A stretch of 64,000 nucleotides of DNA, from positions 124,001 to 188,000 of the forward strand of contig NZ_CANNGT010000005.1 of NCBI RefSeq assembly GCF_947504225.1, written 5' to 3'. A program made the position numbers and the translations under genes. Of the stretch, positions 20,651 to 28,862 are shown one piece after another. The notes under the pieces are model-generated. The model was not told where the DNA came from and ran no database searches. It saw only the letters and a list, made by a program, of their open reading frames with translations. Position 1 is the first letter of the stretch; every line of letters begins with the position of its first letter. This DNA comes from Brumimicrobium ulvae (GTDB lineage: Bacteria > Bacteroidota > Bacteroidia > Flavobacteriales_D > Crocinitomicaceae).

Positions 20651-21226
20651 TTACTTCTTTTTGTTTTCGGGACGCTTATCTCGATCAGGATTTTGGTTAA
20701 TAAAGGCTTTCCAATTGGAGGCCTTTATTTTATTGTGCTCACCTCTTCCTTTTGAATAATAATGACATATTGCCGCTGCTAATCCATCCGTAGCGTCAAG
20801 TTGTTTTGGAATTTCCTTTAATCCTAAAAGGTGTTGGATCATCGCAGCAACCTGCTCTTTACTGGCCGACCCTTTGCCTGTTATGGCTTGTTTTATTCTT
20901 CTAGGTGAATACTCTTCAAAAGGAACGTTACGACTCAAAGATGCCGCGATACAAACTCCCTGCGCCCTTCCGAGCTTTAGCATCGATTGAACATTTTTTC
21001 CAAAGAATGGAGCCTCAATAGCCATTTCATCTGGATGGTATTCTTTGATAAGCGCATCTACACGTTCAAAGATCCTTTTAAGCTTGTCTGGATGGGTAGC
21101 AAGCTTTTGTAGATGTATAACACCAAAAGTCACTAGACTCATCTTTCTATTTTTAATGTGAATAATTCCATACCCCATAATGGTAGTACCTGGGTCTATT
21201 CCGAGAATTATTTTATCTTCAACCAT
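20651..21226 (-). CDS. ruvC: Holliday junction endonuclease RuvC
   Basis: Resolves Holliday junctions in recombinational repair. With the ATG at 21226 it is 191 aa, beginning MVEDKIILGIDPGTT; a longer frame upstream adds 19 codons unlike the family. The acidic catalytic residues are Asp11 (GIDPGTT), Glu71 (AIEAPFF), Asp144 and Asp147 (LDATDGLA). The tail is Lys-rich. It is convergent with the HIT gene and divergent from the membrane protein at 21241, with 14 bp between start codons. Confidence 0.95.
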   Translation of the reverse strand: MVEDKIILGIDPGTTIMGYGIIHIKNRKMSLVTFGVIHLQKLATHPDKLKRIFERVDALIKEYHPDEMAIEAPFFGKNVQSMLKLGRAQGVCIAASLSRNVPFEEYSPRRIKQAITGKGSASKEQVAAMIQHLLGLKEIPKQLDATDGLAAAICHYYSKGRGEHNKIKASNWKAFINQNPDRDKRPENKKK

Positions 21227-21240
21227 TATTTGATGTAAGC

Positions 21241-22182
21241 GTGAATAAAAACATAAAGGTACAAAAGACTTTCGTCTGGACATTAAAAGGCATACTCTTT
21301 ATTGGTGTATCGTATTTCTTTATTCAACAACTTCTAAAGTTGAAACTAAGTCAACTCCACGATTTGAATATTGAAAGTTTCTACTTTTTTATTTTAGTAT
21401 TTTTTTTATTACCTCTTAATTGGGGGATAGAATTATTGAAGTGGCAGAGAATATTAAAAGTAAATAAAATATATATCGTTTCTAATACCCTTATACAATC
21501 TCTTTTTTCAGGAGTAACAACAGGTATTATAACACCAAATCGTATTGGCAACTTTATTGGTCGAATGTTATTCTTTAAAGGGAAGATAAGGGGACAATTG
21601 ATCCTTGGAACACTTTATAGTAATTTCGCACAGTTTTTAAGTACCATAACTTTTGGTGCAATTAGCATTATCTGGTTTCATGAAGTTCTTTTTTCCACTT
21701 ATGGCGAGTTGGCCACATATATTTCGTGTATTATTCTCCTAATAGGTTTGACATTTTATTTTGTAATCCCTTATGTCTCATTGCCCAGTTTAAAATTTTT
21801 AAATAAAAAAGAGAATTTGCTTAAGCATTTCCAAGTGAATGCTAGACAACTCGTTTTTCCTTTGTTTTATCTTAGTTCTTTGCGTTACTTGATTTTTTCT
21901 TTTCAATTTTTATTAATGTTAATGGCTTTTGGTGAACCTTTTTCATTATTGCTGTTGGCTGGGGTGTTTTTTACCTATCTTGTCAGTACTTTAATTCCAA
22001 GCTTTGTCTTTGGAAAGCTTTTAATACGGGAAACTTCCGGATTGGTAATTCTTAGTTTTGTGGTTGAAAATGAAATGGTAATTATTGTTTCTTCACTATT
22101 ACTGTGGTTGATTAATTTAGGAATCCCTTCCTTGATCGGAATGTTTTTTATCTTTAGAAAAAAGTTCCTTTTAAATGCATGA
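21241..22182 (+). CDS. LPG-synthase/flippase-like (UPF0104-type) membrane protein
   Basis: A 313-aa polytopic protein with about seven or eight hydrophobic segments. It starts at GTG 21241. The RLGNFIGR-type sequence (TPNRIGNFIGRMLFFKG) resembles the lysylphosphatidylglycerol-synthase TM region/UPF0104 family, whose members are flippase-like. It overlaps the downstream glycosyltransferase by 8 bp, so the pair probably acts together on a lipid or cell-surface glycan. Family assignment is moderately sure; substrate unknown. Confidence 0.65.
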   Translation: MNKNIKVQKTFVWTLKGILFIGVSYFFIQQLLKLKLSQLHDLNIESFYFFILVFFLLPLNWGIELLKWQRILKVNKIYIVSNTLIQSLFSGVTTGIITPNRIGNFIGRMLFFKGKIRGQLILGTLYSNFAQFLSTITFGAISIIWFHEVLFSTYGELATYISCIILLIGLTFYFVIPYVSLPSLKFLNKKENLLKHFQVNARQLVFPLFYLSSLRYLIFSFQFLLMLMAFGEPFSLLLLAGVFFTYLVSTLIPSFVFGKLLIRETSGLVILSFVVENEMVIIVSSLLLWLINLGIPSLIGMFFIFRKKFLLNA

Positions 22183-23254
22183 GCTATATCTTTTATTTTT
22201 ATTGCTGTCATTGCTCTTGTTTTCAGGATTGAAATTGTTGTCTGCTTTTCGTAAAAAACAACATTGTCCTGACTTAAATTTAACGGATCTTAGTGCTGTT
22301 ATTCCATTCCGAAATGAAGCATTAACACTGACCAAATTTTTAGCATCCTTAAAGATTCAATCTGTTCTTCCTGCAAAAATCATTTTTGTAAACGACCATT
22401 CTGAAGATGATTCTGTACAGATAATTGAACAGTTCATTAATAAATATGGTTTAGGAACTTTAATTCATCTCCCTCAAGGTGAGGCAGGAAAAAAAGCAGC
22501 TTTAAATCTAGGCATTACTAATGTTGAGACACCATTTGTATTGACGCTCGACGCAGATATTATTTTTAATGAAGATTATTTTGACTCTCTTTCTTCACTT
22601 CCTGCTGTTGGTCTACATTCCTTACCTGTTACAATGCAAGGGAAAGGTTTCCTGCAAAAATTATTTAGCACTGAATACTCTTTTTTTAACGCTTTTAATT
22701 TTTTGCTTTCATCAATACGACCTATTTCAGTAAGTGGTGCAAATTTACTTTTTGACCGCAATGCAATAAATTATCAAAAACAACTCAAAAAACATAAACA
22801 CCTTGCTTCAGGAGATGATTATTTCTTGTTAAAAGAATTTCGTCGTAAGCACTTACCTGTATACATTAGTAACGAAACGAAACTTTGCGTAACAAGCTCC
22901 GCACCCGATTCTATTGCCTCATACCTAGACCAAAGGGTGAGGTGGTTAAGTAAAAGCAACCACCAGTTGACTGGGGTTGATGTATTGATAGGAGTATTTA
23001 TTACTGTTTACTTTTTAGGTGGACTTATAGTGCTAGCTTACTCTGTATTGACCTGTTCTTGGATAGCTCTTTTAAGTACTTTCATTATTCGATTTATGAT
23101 TGATGCTGTAGTTTACTTTAATTATGCCCAAGGTTTAGGTAAAACAAAAGGTGTTTTTATGCTCCCTTTTTTTCAATTGATATATCCCCTGTTATTCTTG
23201 ACAGTTGCTACCCTGTCTCTCTTTTATAAACCTCGTTGGAAGGGGAGAAGTTAG
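22175..23254 (+). CDS. Glycosyltransferase family 2, membrane-bound
   Basis: A 359-aa GT-A fold transferase with an N-terminal membrane helix. It has the nucleotide-sugar pocket LSAVIPFRNEA, the metal-binding DAD in TLDADIIF, a QRVRW motif (Q-x-x-R-W of processive-type enzymes), and about three C-terminal membrane segments. It is coupled to the upstream flippase-like gene. Its stop codon shares bases with the convergent stop of the next gene (TTAG at 23251-23254). Acceptor unknown. Confidence 0.88.
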   Translation: MHELYLLFLLLSLLLFSGLKLLSAFRKKQHCPDLNLTDLSAVIPFRNEALTLTKFLASLKIQSVLPAKIIFVNDHSEDDSVQIIEQFINKYGLGTLIHLPQGEAGKKAALNLGITNVETPFVLTLDADIIFNEDYFDSLSSLPAVGLHSLPVTMQGKGFLQKLFSTEYSFFNAFNFLLSSIRPISVSGANLLFDRNAINYQKQLKKHKHLASGDDYFLLKEFRRKHLPVYISNETKLCVTSSAPDSIASYLDQRVRWLSKSNHQLTGVDVLIGVFITVYFLGGLIVLAYSVLTCSWIALLSTFIIRFMIDAVVYFNYAQGLGKTKGVFMLPFFQLIYPLLFLTVATLSLFYKPRWKGRS

Positions 23255-24477
23255 TGTTTAGATGTATCCTTTAACGAATTTCCTTTTATTTGGAATAGGG
23301 TAATAGATGTGATGCTAATGACGAGCAACAAACTAGCAATAAACAACATCCAATTATAATTCGGAAGGAAAGGAAAATTCAATATGACTTCAGCTGGTTT
23401 GTAGAAGATTATAAATTCTGTAAAGATAAATCCGAGTAAATACAATCGCATCCCCGTTTTGTTTAAATGTATAAGTTTTGCATTCTCAAGTAAGGCAAAT
23501 AATGCGATGGTTACTACCCCAAGAAAAACAAGATGTAAGAATCCAATAGTTAGATAAGTGTTGTTGGTTACCAATGCTGCCGTATACTGAAAGGAACCTA
23601 AAAGCTGCATAAGCATTTTAATCAAAAGCAGAAGAAAGGACCAACGCATTAATTGCCATCCCATTTTCCCAAAAACTAATCCTATAATCAAATAGTTCTT
23701 TCTTATAAATTTGAAGAGGAGAAGAAATGAGAAGAGTTGGATTATTCCTCCGATTACTGATAAACGATAAACCCATTGATGTGGTTCAGTAAAAAGTACG
23801 GATAAGAAAAAAGTAAGGACCATTCCGAAATTAAAAGTCGTCATAAATTGCTTAAAAAGTCGAGGGTCCATTCTGATGTCATGGTTTTCTAAAACCTTTA
23901 GGAATATTCCGATGACACCGAGTATCATCCATGCATTGTATTGGAAGTGAAGGTAGAAGTATATAGAGGTTCTATACCAAACAGAACCAGGACCTAAAGT
24001 CGCCATAACACCACCAATTGCCCAGGGCCCAATACTAGAAATTAGCATGAAAATTAGTGCATATTTAGTCACGGTATAGGCGGGCGTATTCTTATGATAT
24101 TTAGGAATATACTTGAAAAAAGCCCATGCATATGAATAACTCGCAATCAGAAAAGCAGTCGAAAATATGATCGAGAAAAGGGCGTAACCTGTAAAAGGAA
24201 AAGTAAGTAGCATTCCAATCACTGTGATGAGTGTGAACCAGAATATTCGGGCATATACTTTTTGGGGAATTATATCTTTTAGAAAGAAATGACCAATTAA
24301 AGTTGTAAGACCAAAATAAACCCAACCCAATAAAGCGACATGGGAGTGTGCATGAACAACATATCTGTAATCTATACCTATAGAAGCAATAGCAAAGTAG
24401 CGAAGCAATAAACCTAGTAAAGCGGCAATAAGAAACAGACTTAACGCAGTCTGTGCATGTCTTCTTAGGTGAATCAT
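23251..24477 (-). CDS. Polytopic membrane protein resembling heme-copper oxidase subunit I
   Basis: A 408-aa protein with about twelve predicted membrane segments. HAHSHVALLGWVYFGL near residue 42 resembles the histidine-bearing helix of cbb3/NOR-type heme-copper oxidases. Further conserved-looking histidines occur in TEPHQWVYRL, HFQYNAWMILG and HLVFLGVV. It lies downstream of a lipoprotein cytochrome c on the same strand and near RIC and Rrf2 genes, which supports a respiratory or NO-related role. I cannot show the full ligand set. It could also be a NnrS-like or unnamed family. Confidence 0.5.
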   Translation of the reverse strand: MIHLRRHAQTALSLFLIAALLGLLLRYFAIASIGIDYRYVVHAHSHVALLGWVYFGLTTLIGHFFLKDIIPQKVYARIFWFTLITVIGMLLTFPFTGYALFSIIFSTAFLIASYSYAWAFFKYIPKYHKNTPAYTVTKYALIFMLISSIGPWAIGGVMATLGPGSVWYRTSIYFYLHFQYNAWMILGVIGIFLKVLENHDIRMDPRLFKQFMTTFNFGMVLTFFLSVLFTEPHQWVYRLSVIGGIIQLFSFLLLFKFIRKNYLIIGLVFGKMGWQLMRWSFLLLLIKMLMQLLGSFQYTAALVTNNTYLTIGFLHLVFLGVVTIALFALLENAKLIHLNKTGMRLYLLGFIFTEFIIFYKPAEVILNFPFLPNYNWMLFIASLLLVISITSITLFQIKGNSLKDTSKH

Positions 24478-24659
24478 ATACTTCTGCTCATTTTAATTAA
24501 TTTCCCGTGATTTAGTAGGGTGGGTAGTCTTAGGAAAATTGGATTGGAAAAAACAAATGGCAGAAGGCAACTCATCAATTAGCAAATGCTACTGCAGAGC
24601 ACCTTCATTACCATTATGTTTAAGAATAATTAACGTCTCAATCTAGTGTTTTATTAGGA

Positions 24660-25196
24660 CTAGAATGTTCTGATGTATTCTAAAATAGCACGTGCATCTT
24701 CCTCTGAAAGGTTGTAGTTTGTCATTGCAGCACCTTTGTATTCTTCAAATAATGCTTTTGCTAAAGGATCTTCTTTAACCATTACGTCAGGATTGATGAT
24801 CATATTCAATACCCATTCTGGTGTTCTACGCTCAAGAATATCTTTTTGAGGTGGTCCAACAAAACGTTCATCTGGTTTATGACAAGCCGTACATTTTTGA
24901 TCGTATAATGTTTTTCCTTTGGCGGCCATTTCTTCATCAATAGCCTCGTCAATGGTTACACTTTTAACAGGTCCAACTCCTATACTTACGAGGTCAATGC
25001 GTTGAGAAGGAAGAACTTCATCAGTCGCTTCTTCTTCGGCAGGTTCATCTGCAACAGAATTGTTTGGATTGTTAGGGTTGTTTGGGTTAACAAGAGCAGA
25101 CTCCTCTTTTTTAGTTTCTGTCTCTGCTTCTCCACCTCCACAACTGTATAAGGATACAGCAAGTACAAGTAGCCCAAGTTTAAAATAATTCTTCAT
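24660..25196 (-). CDS. Lipoprotein monoheme cytochrome c
   Basis: A 178-aa protein. It has a lipobox Cys at residue 19 (VSLYSC), then a low-complexity linker with three NPN repeats and an acidic stretch, then one class-I cytochrome domain with heme motif CTACH and later Met-containing loops. The sequence PEWVLNMIINPDVM...ALFEEY resembles the small cytochromes that precede nosZ in Bacteroidota nitrous oxide reductase clusters. No nosZ is present here. It probably carries electrons to a periplasmic or membrane reductase, perhaps the product of the following gene. Confidence 0.88.
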   Translation of the reverse strand: MKNYFKLGLLVLAVSLYSCGGGEAETETKKEESALVNPNNPNNPNNSVADEPAEEEATDEVLPSQRIDLVSIGVGPVKSVTIDEAIDEEMAAKGKTLYDQKCTACHKPDERFVGPPQKDILERRTPEWVLNMIINPDVMVKEDPLAKALFEEYKGAAMTNYNLSEEDARAILEYIRTF

Positions 25197-25226
25197 AACT
25201 GGTTTTTTTAATTTAATTAATTAATA

Positions 25227-25234
25227 CAAAAATA
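25227..25234 (-). promoter_or_regulatory. -7 box of the cytochrome c gene
   Basis: On the minus strand this reads TATTTTTG, with a TTTTG at 25262-25258 spaced 23 bp away, the Bacteroidota -33/-7 layout. The cytochrome ATG is 30 bp downstream. Confidence 0.55.
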
Positions 25235-25484
25235 GACGTTCTTTATTCGTTTGATTGCAAAATAGTAAAAAAAGGAATGTAAATGTGATTAAAGTCATAA
25301 AAAGATAATCAAGTCTTCTATTTGCTGTCTAATGCTTACTAGAATTCCTTCTTGCTTAGCCATGAAAATCTAAGCTTTCGTTCAATTTCAAGCTAGGCAA
25401 AACAACTTGGTTTATACAATAGCCTGTCTAAAGTTGTTCATGATTAGTCGCATAAAGTAATTGTGAATTACCTTCTTATTTTCA

Positions 25485-25499
25485 CTTCGTTTAACGAAG
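25485..25499. promoter_or_regulatory. Operator-like palindrome before MFS gene
   Basis: Perfect inverted repeat CTTCGTT-T-AACGAAG ending 8 bp before the -7 box at 25508. The position between the -33 and -7 regions is typical of a repressor site. The regulator is unknown. Confidence 0.45.
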
Positions 25500-25507
25500 G
25501 AAAGCAC

Positions 25508-25515
25508 TAATTTTG
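25508..25515 (+). promoter_or_regulatory. -7 box of MFS transporter gene
   Basis: TAATTTTG matches TAnnTTTG and lies 18 bp before the ATG at 25534. Confidence 0.55.
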
Positions 25516-25533
25516 CTTTATTAAAATTGAGTA

Positions 25534-26757
25534 ATGAATAAACTGTTTCAATCTTATAAATCTTCATTTCAGGGACTGTCTTCTGAATCTTGGATGTTGT
25601 CTTTGGTAATGTTATTGAATCGCGTAGGAGGAATGGTCATTCCTTTTCTTACCGTTTATTTAATTACTGAGTTAAACTTCGAAACTGATGAAGCAGGTAT
25701 TGTTATGAGTTGTTTTGGAATTGGAGGTTTATTGGGGTCTATTGTTGGAGGCTGGTTAACGGATAAAATAGGATCATTCTATATTCAGTTTTTAAGCTTG
25801 TTATTGGCTTCACCAATTTTCATTGTACTTTCTACTCTAGAAACAGTTTTAGAAATGTCTCTATTTGTCCTTTTATTAAGTTTTATCAACGAATGCTTTC
25901 GTCCTGCCAATTCTGCTTCTATTGCTTTGTATGCCAAAAAAGAGAATTTGACCCGGTCTTTTTCCCTCAATAGACTAGCAGTTAATTTAGGATTTTCATT
26001 TGGTCCAGCACTGGGTGGTTTCTTAGCAGCAATTTCTTATGCTTGGCTTTTTTATGGAAATTCAATTGCAAGTCTCATCGCTGCTTTTGTTTTCTTTTGG
26101 TACTTTTTTAAAAGAGAAAAACGCAATAAAAAACGAGTAATAGAGCCTGAAGAGCTTACTGGACTTGAAAATACAAGTTCTCCTTACCGAGATAAATGGT
26201 TCATTTTCTTTAGTTTGTTTTGTTTCTTATATGCTTGTGTTTTCTTTCAATTATTCACAATAATGCCCATGTTCTATGAAGATAGTTTAGGGTTTAACAA
26301 TGTGACTATAGGATTATTGCTTGCTTTTAATGGCTTCTTCGTTTTTGCTACTGAGATGCCTATGGTTCAGTTTGCTGACCGTAAATTCAATGTATATATC
26401 AATATTGTTTTGGGCGCTGTTCTCCTTTTTATCGCTTTCGCATGGTTATTAGTTGATGATTCATTGTTCTCCTGCTTTATGTCAATGATGTTTCTTAGCT
26501 TATCTGAATTGTTGGTGCTCCCATTTATTGCAACCGTCGCTGCAAAGCGGTCAACAGAAAAGAACAGAGGTTCCTATATGGGATTACAAGGGTTAAGTAT
26601 TTCAATGGCCTTTGTGGTGATGCCGATCTTGGCAACAAGACTAGTTCAAGAATATTCCTTTAGTTATTTGTGGTGGGCCAATATCATTGTTTTGATCATT
26701 GTAATCTTCGGTTTTTACTTTATTAAAAGTAAAATGCCTGTCACTATAGAAACATAA
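25534..26757 (+). CDS. MFS transporter
   Basis: A 407-aa major facilitator superfamily protein with about twelve membrane segments. The family loop GGWLTDKIG sits between helices 2 and 3, the helix 5 region has NLGFSFGPALGG, and a basic central loop (KREKRNKKR) divides the two halves. It resembles drug-efflux-type MFS proteins, but the substrate is unknown. It has its own promoter and an operator-like palindrome, so it is probably inducible. It lies between the cytochrome c and ric genes, facing away from the cytochrome. Confidence 0.88.
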   Translation: MNKLFQSYKSSFQGLSSESWMLSLVMLLNRVGGMVIPFLTVYLITELNFETDEAGIVMSCFGIGGLLGSIVGGWLTDKIGSFYIQFLSLLLASPIFIVLSTLETVLEMSLFVLLLSFINECFRPANSASIALYAKKENLTRSFSLNRLAVNLGFSFGPALGGFLAAISYAWLFYGNSIASLIAAFVFFWYFFKREKRNKKRVIEPEELTGLENTSSPYRDKWFIFFSLFCFLYACVFFQLFTIMPMFYEDSLGFNNVTIGLLLAFNGFFVFATEMPMVQFADRKFNVYINIVLGAVLLFIAFAWLLVDDSLFSCFMSMMFLSLSELLVLPFIATVAAKRSTEKNRGSYMGLQGLSISMAFVVMPILATRLVQEYSFSYLWWANIIVLIIVIFGFYFIKSKMPVTIET

Positions 26758-26834
26758 ATTCCTCGTTAGTTTATAGGATTAGGACAGGCTCTGTTTTCAA
26801 TAAAAAATAAAGTTTGTTCTTAATGAGATAAAAA

Positions 26835-26856
26835 AGTCTTTTTATATTTGAAGACT
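26835..26856. promoter_or_regulatory. Palindrome spanning the -7 box of ric
   Basis: Inverted repeat AGTCTT-N10-AAGACT. The 10-nt spacer contains the promoter word TATATTTG (26843-26850). A protein bound here would block RNA polymerase directly. The Rrf2 gene downstream is the obvious candidate regulator; this is inference. Confidence 0.45.
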
Positions 26857-26874
26857 AAATTCTATAATAATGTC

Positions 26875-27590
26875 ATGGAAAATCTATTAGAACAAAAAAT
26901 TAAAGATGTAGCAATTGAAAATAGCGCATATATTGAGTTTTTCCATCACCATAATGTAGACTTTTACTGTAATGGCAAACTCACTTTAAAACAGGCTTTG
27001 CAGAATGCCAATGTTGAAACAGAAGTGTTTTTAGATTATGCCCAATCCATCCTTAACGAAACACCAAGAAAATATGGCGTTAAAATAGAGGAGTGGCCAC
27101 TCGATTTGTTAGCAGATTACATTCATAAAACACATCATCAGTATACTGAGCAGACTTTAGTTGAATTGAAATCAGAGGTCAAAACCTTTCTAAAAGATCA
27201 TGAAAATCAAAACTAACAGAATTTCAAACCCTGCTAGAACGATTGGCTAAGGAGTTAGGAGGACATATGAAAAAGGAAGAGCTCATTTTGTTTCCACACA
27301 TCAGAAAACTCATGTTAGCCAAAGGTGAACTTTCGAGCCTTCAATTTAAAACGGTGGTAAATCCAATCAATTTAATGATTCATGAGCACACAAGCGCTTT
27401 TGAGTTATTGCAAAGTATTCGTTCAATTTTTGAAGGATATAAATATTCCGAGGAAAATTTTCTTGAAGTAAAAAAGATCATTCAAAAGATGGAGGAATTA
27501 GATAGAGATTTGACACTTCATTTGCACTTAGAAAACAATATCCTTTTTCCAAAAGTAGTGATGTTTGAGAAAAATAGATTAAATTTATAG
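26875..27590 (+). pseudogene. ric: RIC-type di-iron repair protein (ScdA/YtfE), frameshifted
   Basis: Repairs iron-sulfur clusters damaged by NO or oxidants. The first frame (ATG 26875; the TTG at 26848 lies in the promoter) encodes a ScdA_N-like domain and the first hemerythrin helix (YIHKTHHQY), then stops at 27214-27216. The rest continues in the -1 frame from about 27204 to 27590, with HMKKEELILFPHI, MIHEHTSAFELL and HLHLENNILFP. All hemerythrin His/Glu ligand positions appear to survive across the two frames. One missing A in an A4 run near 27203-27212 explains it. The ScdA_N Cys-Cys is reduced to YC. This is a real mutation or a sequencing error. Confidence 0.8.
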
Positions 27591-27619
27591 CTTTTAACCT
27601 TCTAAATAATGACTAAATA

Positions 27620-28057
27620 ATGTTTTCAAAAGCGTGTGAATACGGGATTAAAGCAACACTCTATATTGCCGAACAGGCACTAAATAGTGATAAAAAAACG
27701 GGAGTTAAGGATATTGCTAAAGAAATCGACTCACCCGAAGCTTTCACAGCTAAGATTATGCAGATTCTTTCCAGAAATAAAATCGTCCGTTCTTTAAAGG
27801 GTCCTTCAGGTGGTTTTTATATTCCAAAGGAAGATTTAGCTGAAATTAAATTAAGTCAGATTGTAGAGGCTATTGACGGTGATCAAATTTATCGCGGATG
27901 CGGATTGGGATTAGCACAGTGTAATGCAGAAAAACCTTGCCCTGTTCATGATAAATTCAAACTAATTCGTGACGAATTAGCCAAAATGCTAACTGAAACG
28001 TCTTTATTGGAATTGGCCAATGGCTTGGATTCGGGCTTAACTTTCTTGAAAAGATAA
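27620..28057 (+). CDS. Rrf2 family transcriptional regulator (NsrR/IscR-like)
   Basis: A 145-aa winged-helix repressor. It has the Rrf2 opener FSKACEYGIKATLYIA, the recognition-helix segment, the wing SLKGPSGGFYI, and three cysteines in CGLGLAQCNAEKPC suited to an Fe-S cluster. Members such as NsrR and IscR sense NO or cluster supply. It lies 29 bp after ric, which supports NO or Fe-S stress sensing. Candidate operators are the palindrome at 26835-26856 and the related inverted repeat at 28109-28124. Confidence 0.88.
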   Translation: MFSKACEYGIKATLYIAEQALNSDKKTGVKDIAKEIDSPEAFTAKIMQILSRNKIVRSLKGPSGGFYIPKEDLAEIKLSQIVEAIDGDQIYRGCGLGLAQCNAEKPCPVHDKFKLIRDELAKMLTETSLLELANGLDSGLTFLKR

Positions 28058-28108
28058 TTCAAAATTTTTCTTGTCACATATTTTAAAATATATATATTAG
28101 CATCACAA

Positions 28109-28124
28109 AAGACAAAAAGGTCTT
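28109..28124. promoter_or_regulatory. Inverted repeat upstream of small membrane protein gene
   Basis: AAGAC-N6-GTCTT, 26 bp before the ATG at 28151. It uses the same five-base word as the palindrome at the ric promoter, but with reversed arm order and a different spacer. The flanking sequence is very AT-rich. Confidence 0.3.
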
Positions 28125-28150
28125 AATATATTCTAATTAAAATTTGAGGT

Positions 28151-28423
28151 ATGGGGTGGTTAACCAAACAAGAAGCGAAATTTGAAGAGAACAGATTTGG
28201 AGCAATGACTGTCATGCTTACTTTCCAAAGTTGTTTAGGATCGGTAGCAGCAATGCTGGCAATTCAAGATGGAATTTGGGCATTAGTGAGTGTCGTTGCA
28301 GTTTTAACAATGTCTTCTAATGCGATGTTTATCGCACAAGCGGACGCTAAACCGTGTATTGTTACATTTTACTTAAGTGTAGTGGTAAATACTTTAATTA
28401 TTTTATTCACTGCATTTTATTAG
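28151..28423 (+). CDS. Small membrane protein, function unknown
   Basis: A 90-aa protein with about three hydrophobic segments (near residues 18-38, 40-58 and 68-90) and a short charged N-terminus (KQEAKFEENRFG). Two cysteines (QSCLGS, KPCIV) sit in or near the membrane segments. No family was recognised. It is 9 bp from a second membrane protein gene and 93 bp after the Rrf2 gene, so it may belong to the same stress regulon. Confidence 0.6.
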   Translation: MGWLTKQEAKFEENRFGAMTVMLTFQSCLGSVAAMLAIQDGIWALVSVVAVLTMSSNAMFIAQADAKPCIVTFYLSVVVNTLIILFTAFY

Positions 28424-28432
28424 GCAACAATT

Positions 28433-28855
28433 ATGGTTGAATTAGCAATCGTGTCCGTCTTCATTTGGATGGGCTTTGTCGGAGCAATTAGTTTTATGGA
28501 AGCATGGTTGAAATTTAGAGCTCCAGGTGTTGGTCTAAAAATAGGACTAAGTATAGGTCAATTGGTTTTTACAGCTTTGAATCGTGTGGAATGGACACTT
28601 GCATTTTTATTATTAGGCGCATTGCTCTTAAATATTGAAAGTGTACCGAATTATTTTTGGGGAATAATTCTGCTTCCTATTTCTTTTTTATTCATTCAAT
28701 CGATGGTGTTATTACCCAGGTTAAAAGTACAAGCGCAAGAGAAAATTCGAGGGAATTCCTCCCAAAAGTCATCAATTCACATTTATTACATTATTTTTGA
28801 ATTGATTAAAGTTGTTACTTTAGCAGGTATAGGATACATGCTTTTTAAATTTTAA
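28433..28855 (+). CDS. Small membrane protein, function unknown
   Basis: A 140-aa protein with about four membrane segments. The pattern of short helices around LNRVEWTLAFLLLGALL, and the GFVGAISFMEAWLKFRAPGV start, are distinctive but not a family I can name. A polar linker (EKIRGNSSQKSS) precedes the last helix. It follows the preceding small membrane protein by 9 bp and precedes the tryptophan dioxygenase by 7 bp. Confidence 0.6.
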   Translation: MVELAIVSVFIWMGFVGAISFMEAWLKFRAPGVGLKIGLSIGQLVFTALNRVEWTLAFLLLGALLLNIESVPNYFWGIILLPISFLFIQSMVLLPRLKVQAQEKIRGNSSQKSSIHIYYIIFELIKVVTLAGIGYMLFKF

Positions 28856-28862
28856 ATACACT

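Larger units (their letters stand above)
25197..25533. promoter_or_regulatory. Divergent control region between cytochrome c and MFS genes
   Basis: A 337-bp gap with no gene. It holds a minus-strand promoter for the cytochrome (TATTTTTG at 25234-25227, with TTTTG 23 bp upstream), a plus-strand promoter for the transporter (25508-25515) and an operator-like palindrome (25485-25499). A weak CRP-like half-match, TGTGA-N6-TCATA, is at 25284-25299. Confidence 0.5.

Noticed and set aside
24478-24659. Possible nosZ remnant between the cytochrome c and the membrane protein gene
   Set aside because: I looked for coding traces in all minus-strand frames and found nothing resembling NosZ.
25284-25299. 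CRP-like TGTGA-N6-TCATA upstream of the cytochrome c gene
   Set aside because: One arm is imperfect, the flank is AT-rich and there is no second copy, so it is not reported as a site.
27201-27216. Programmed -1 frameshift site in ric
   Set aside because: The local sequence is not a proper X-XXY-YYZ slippery heptamer and no downstream pseudoknot is evident, so mutation or sequencing error is more likely.
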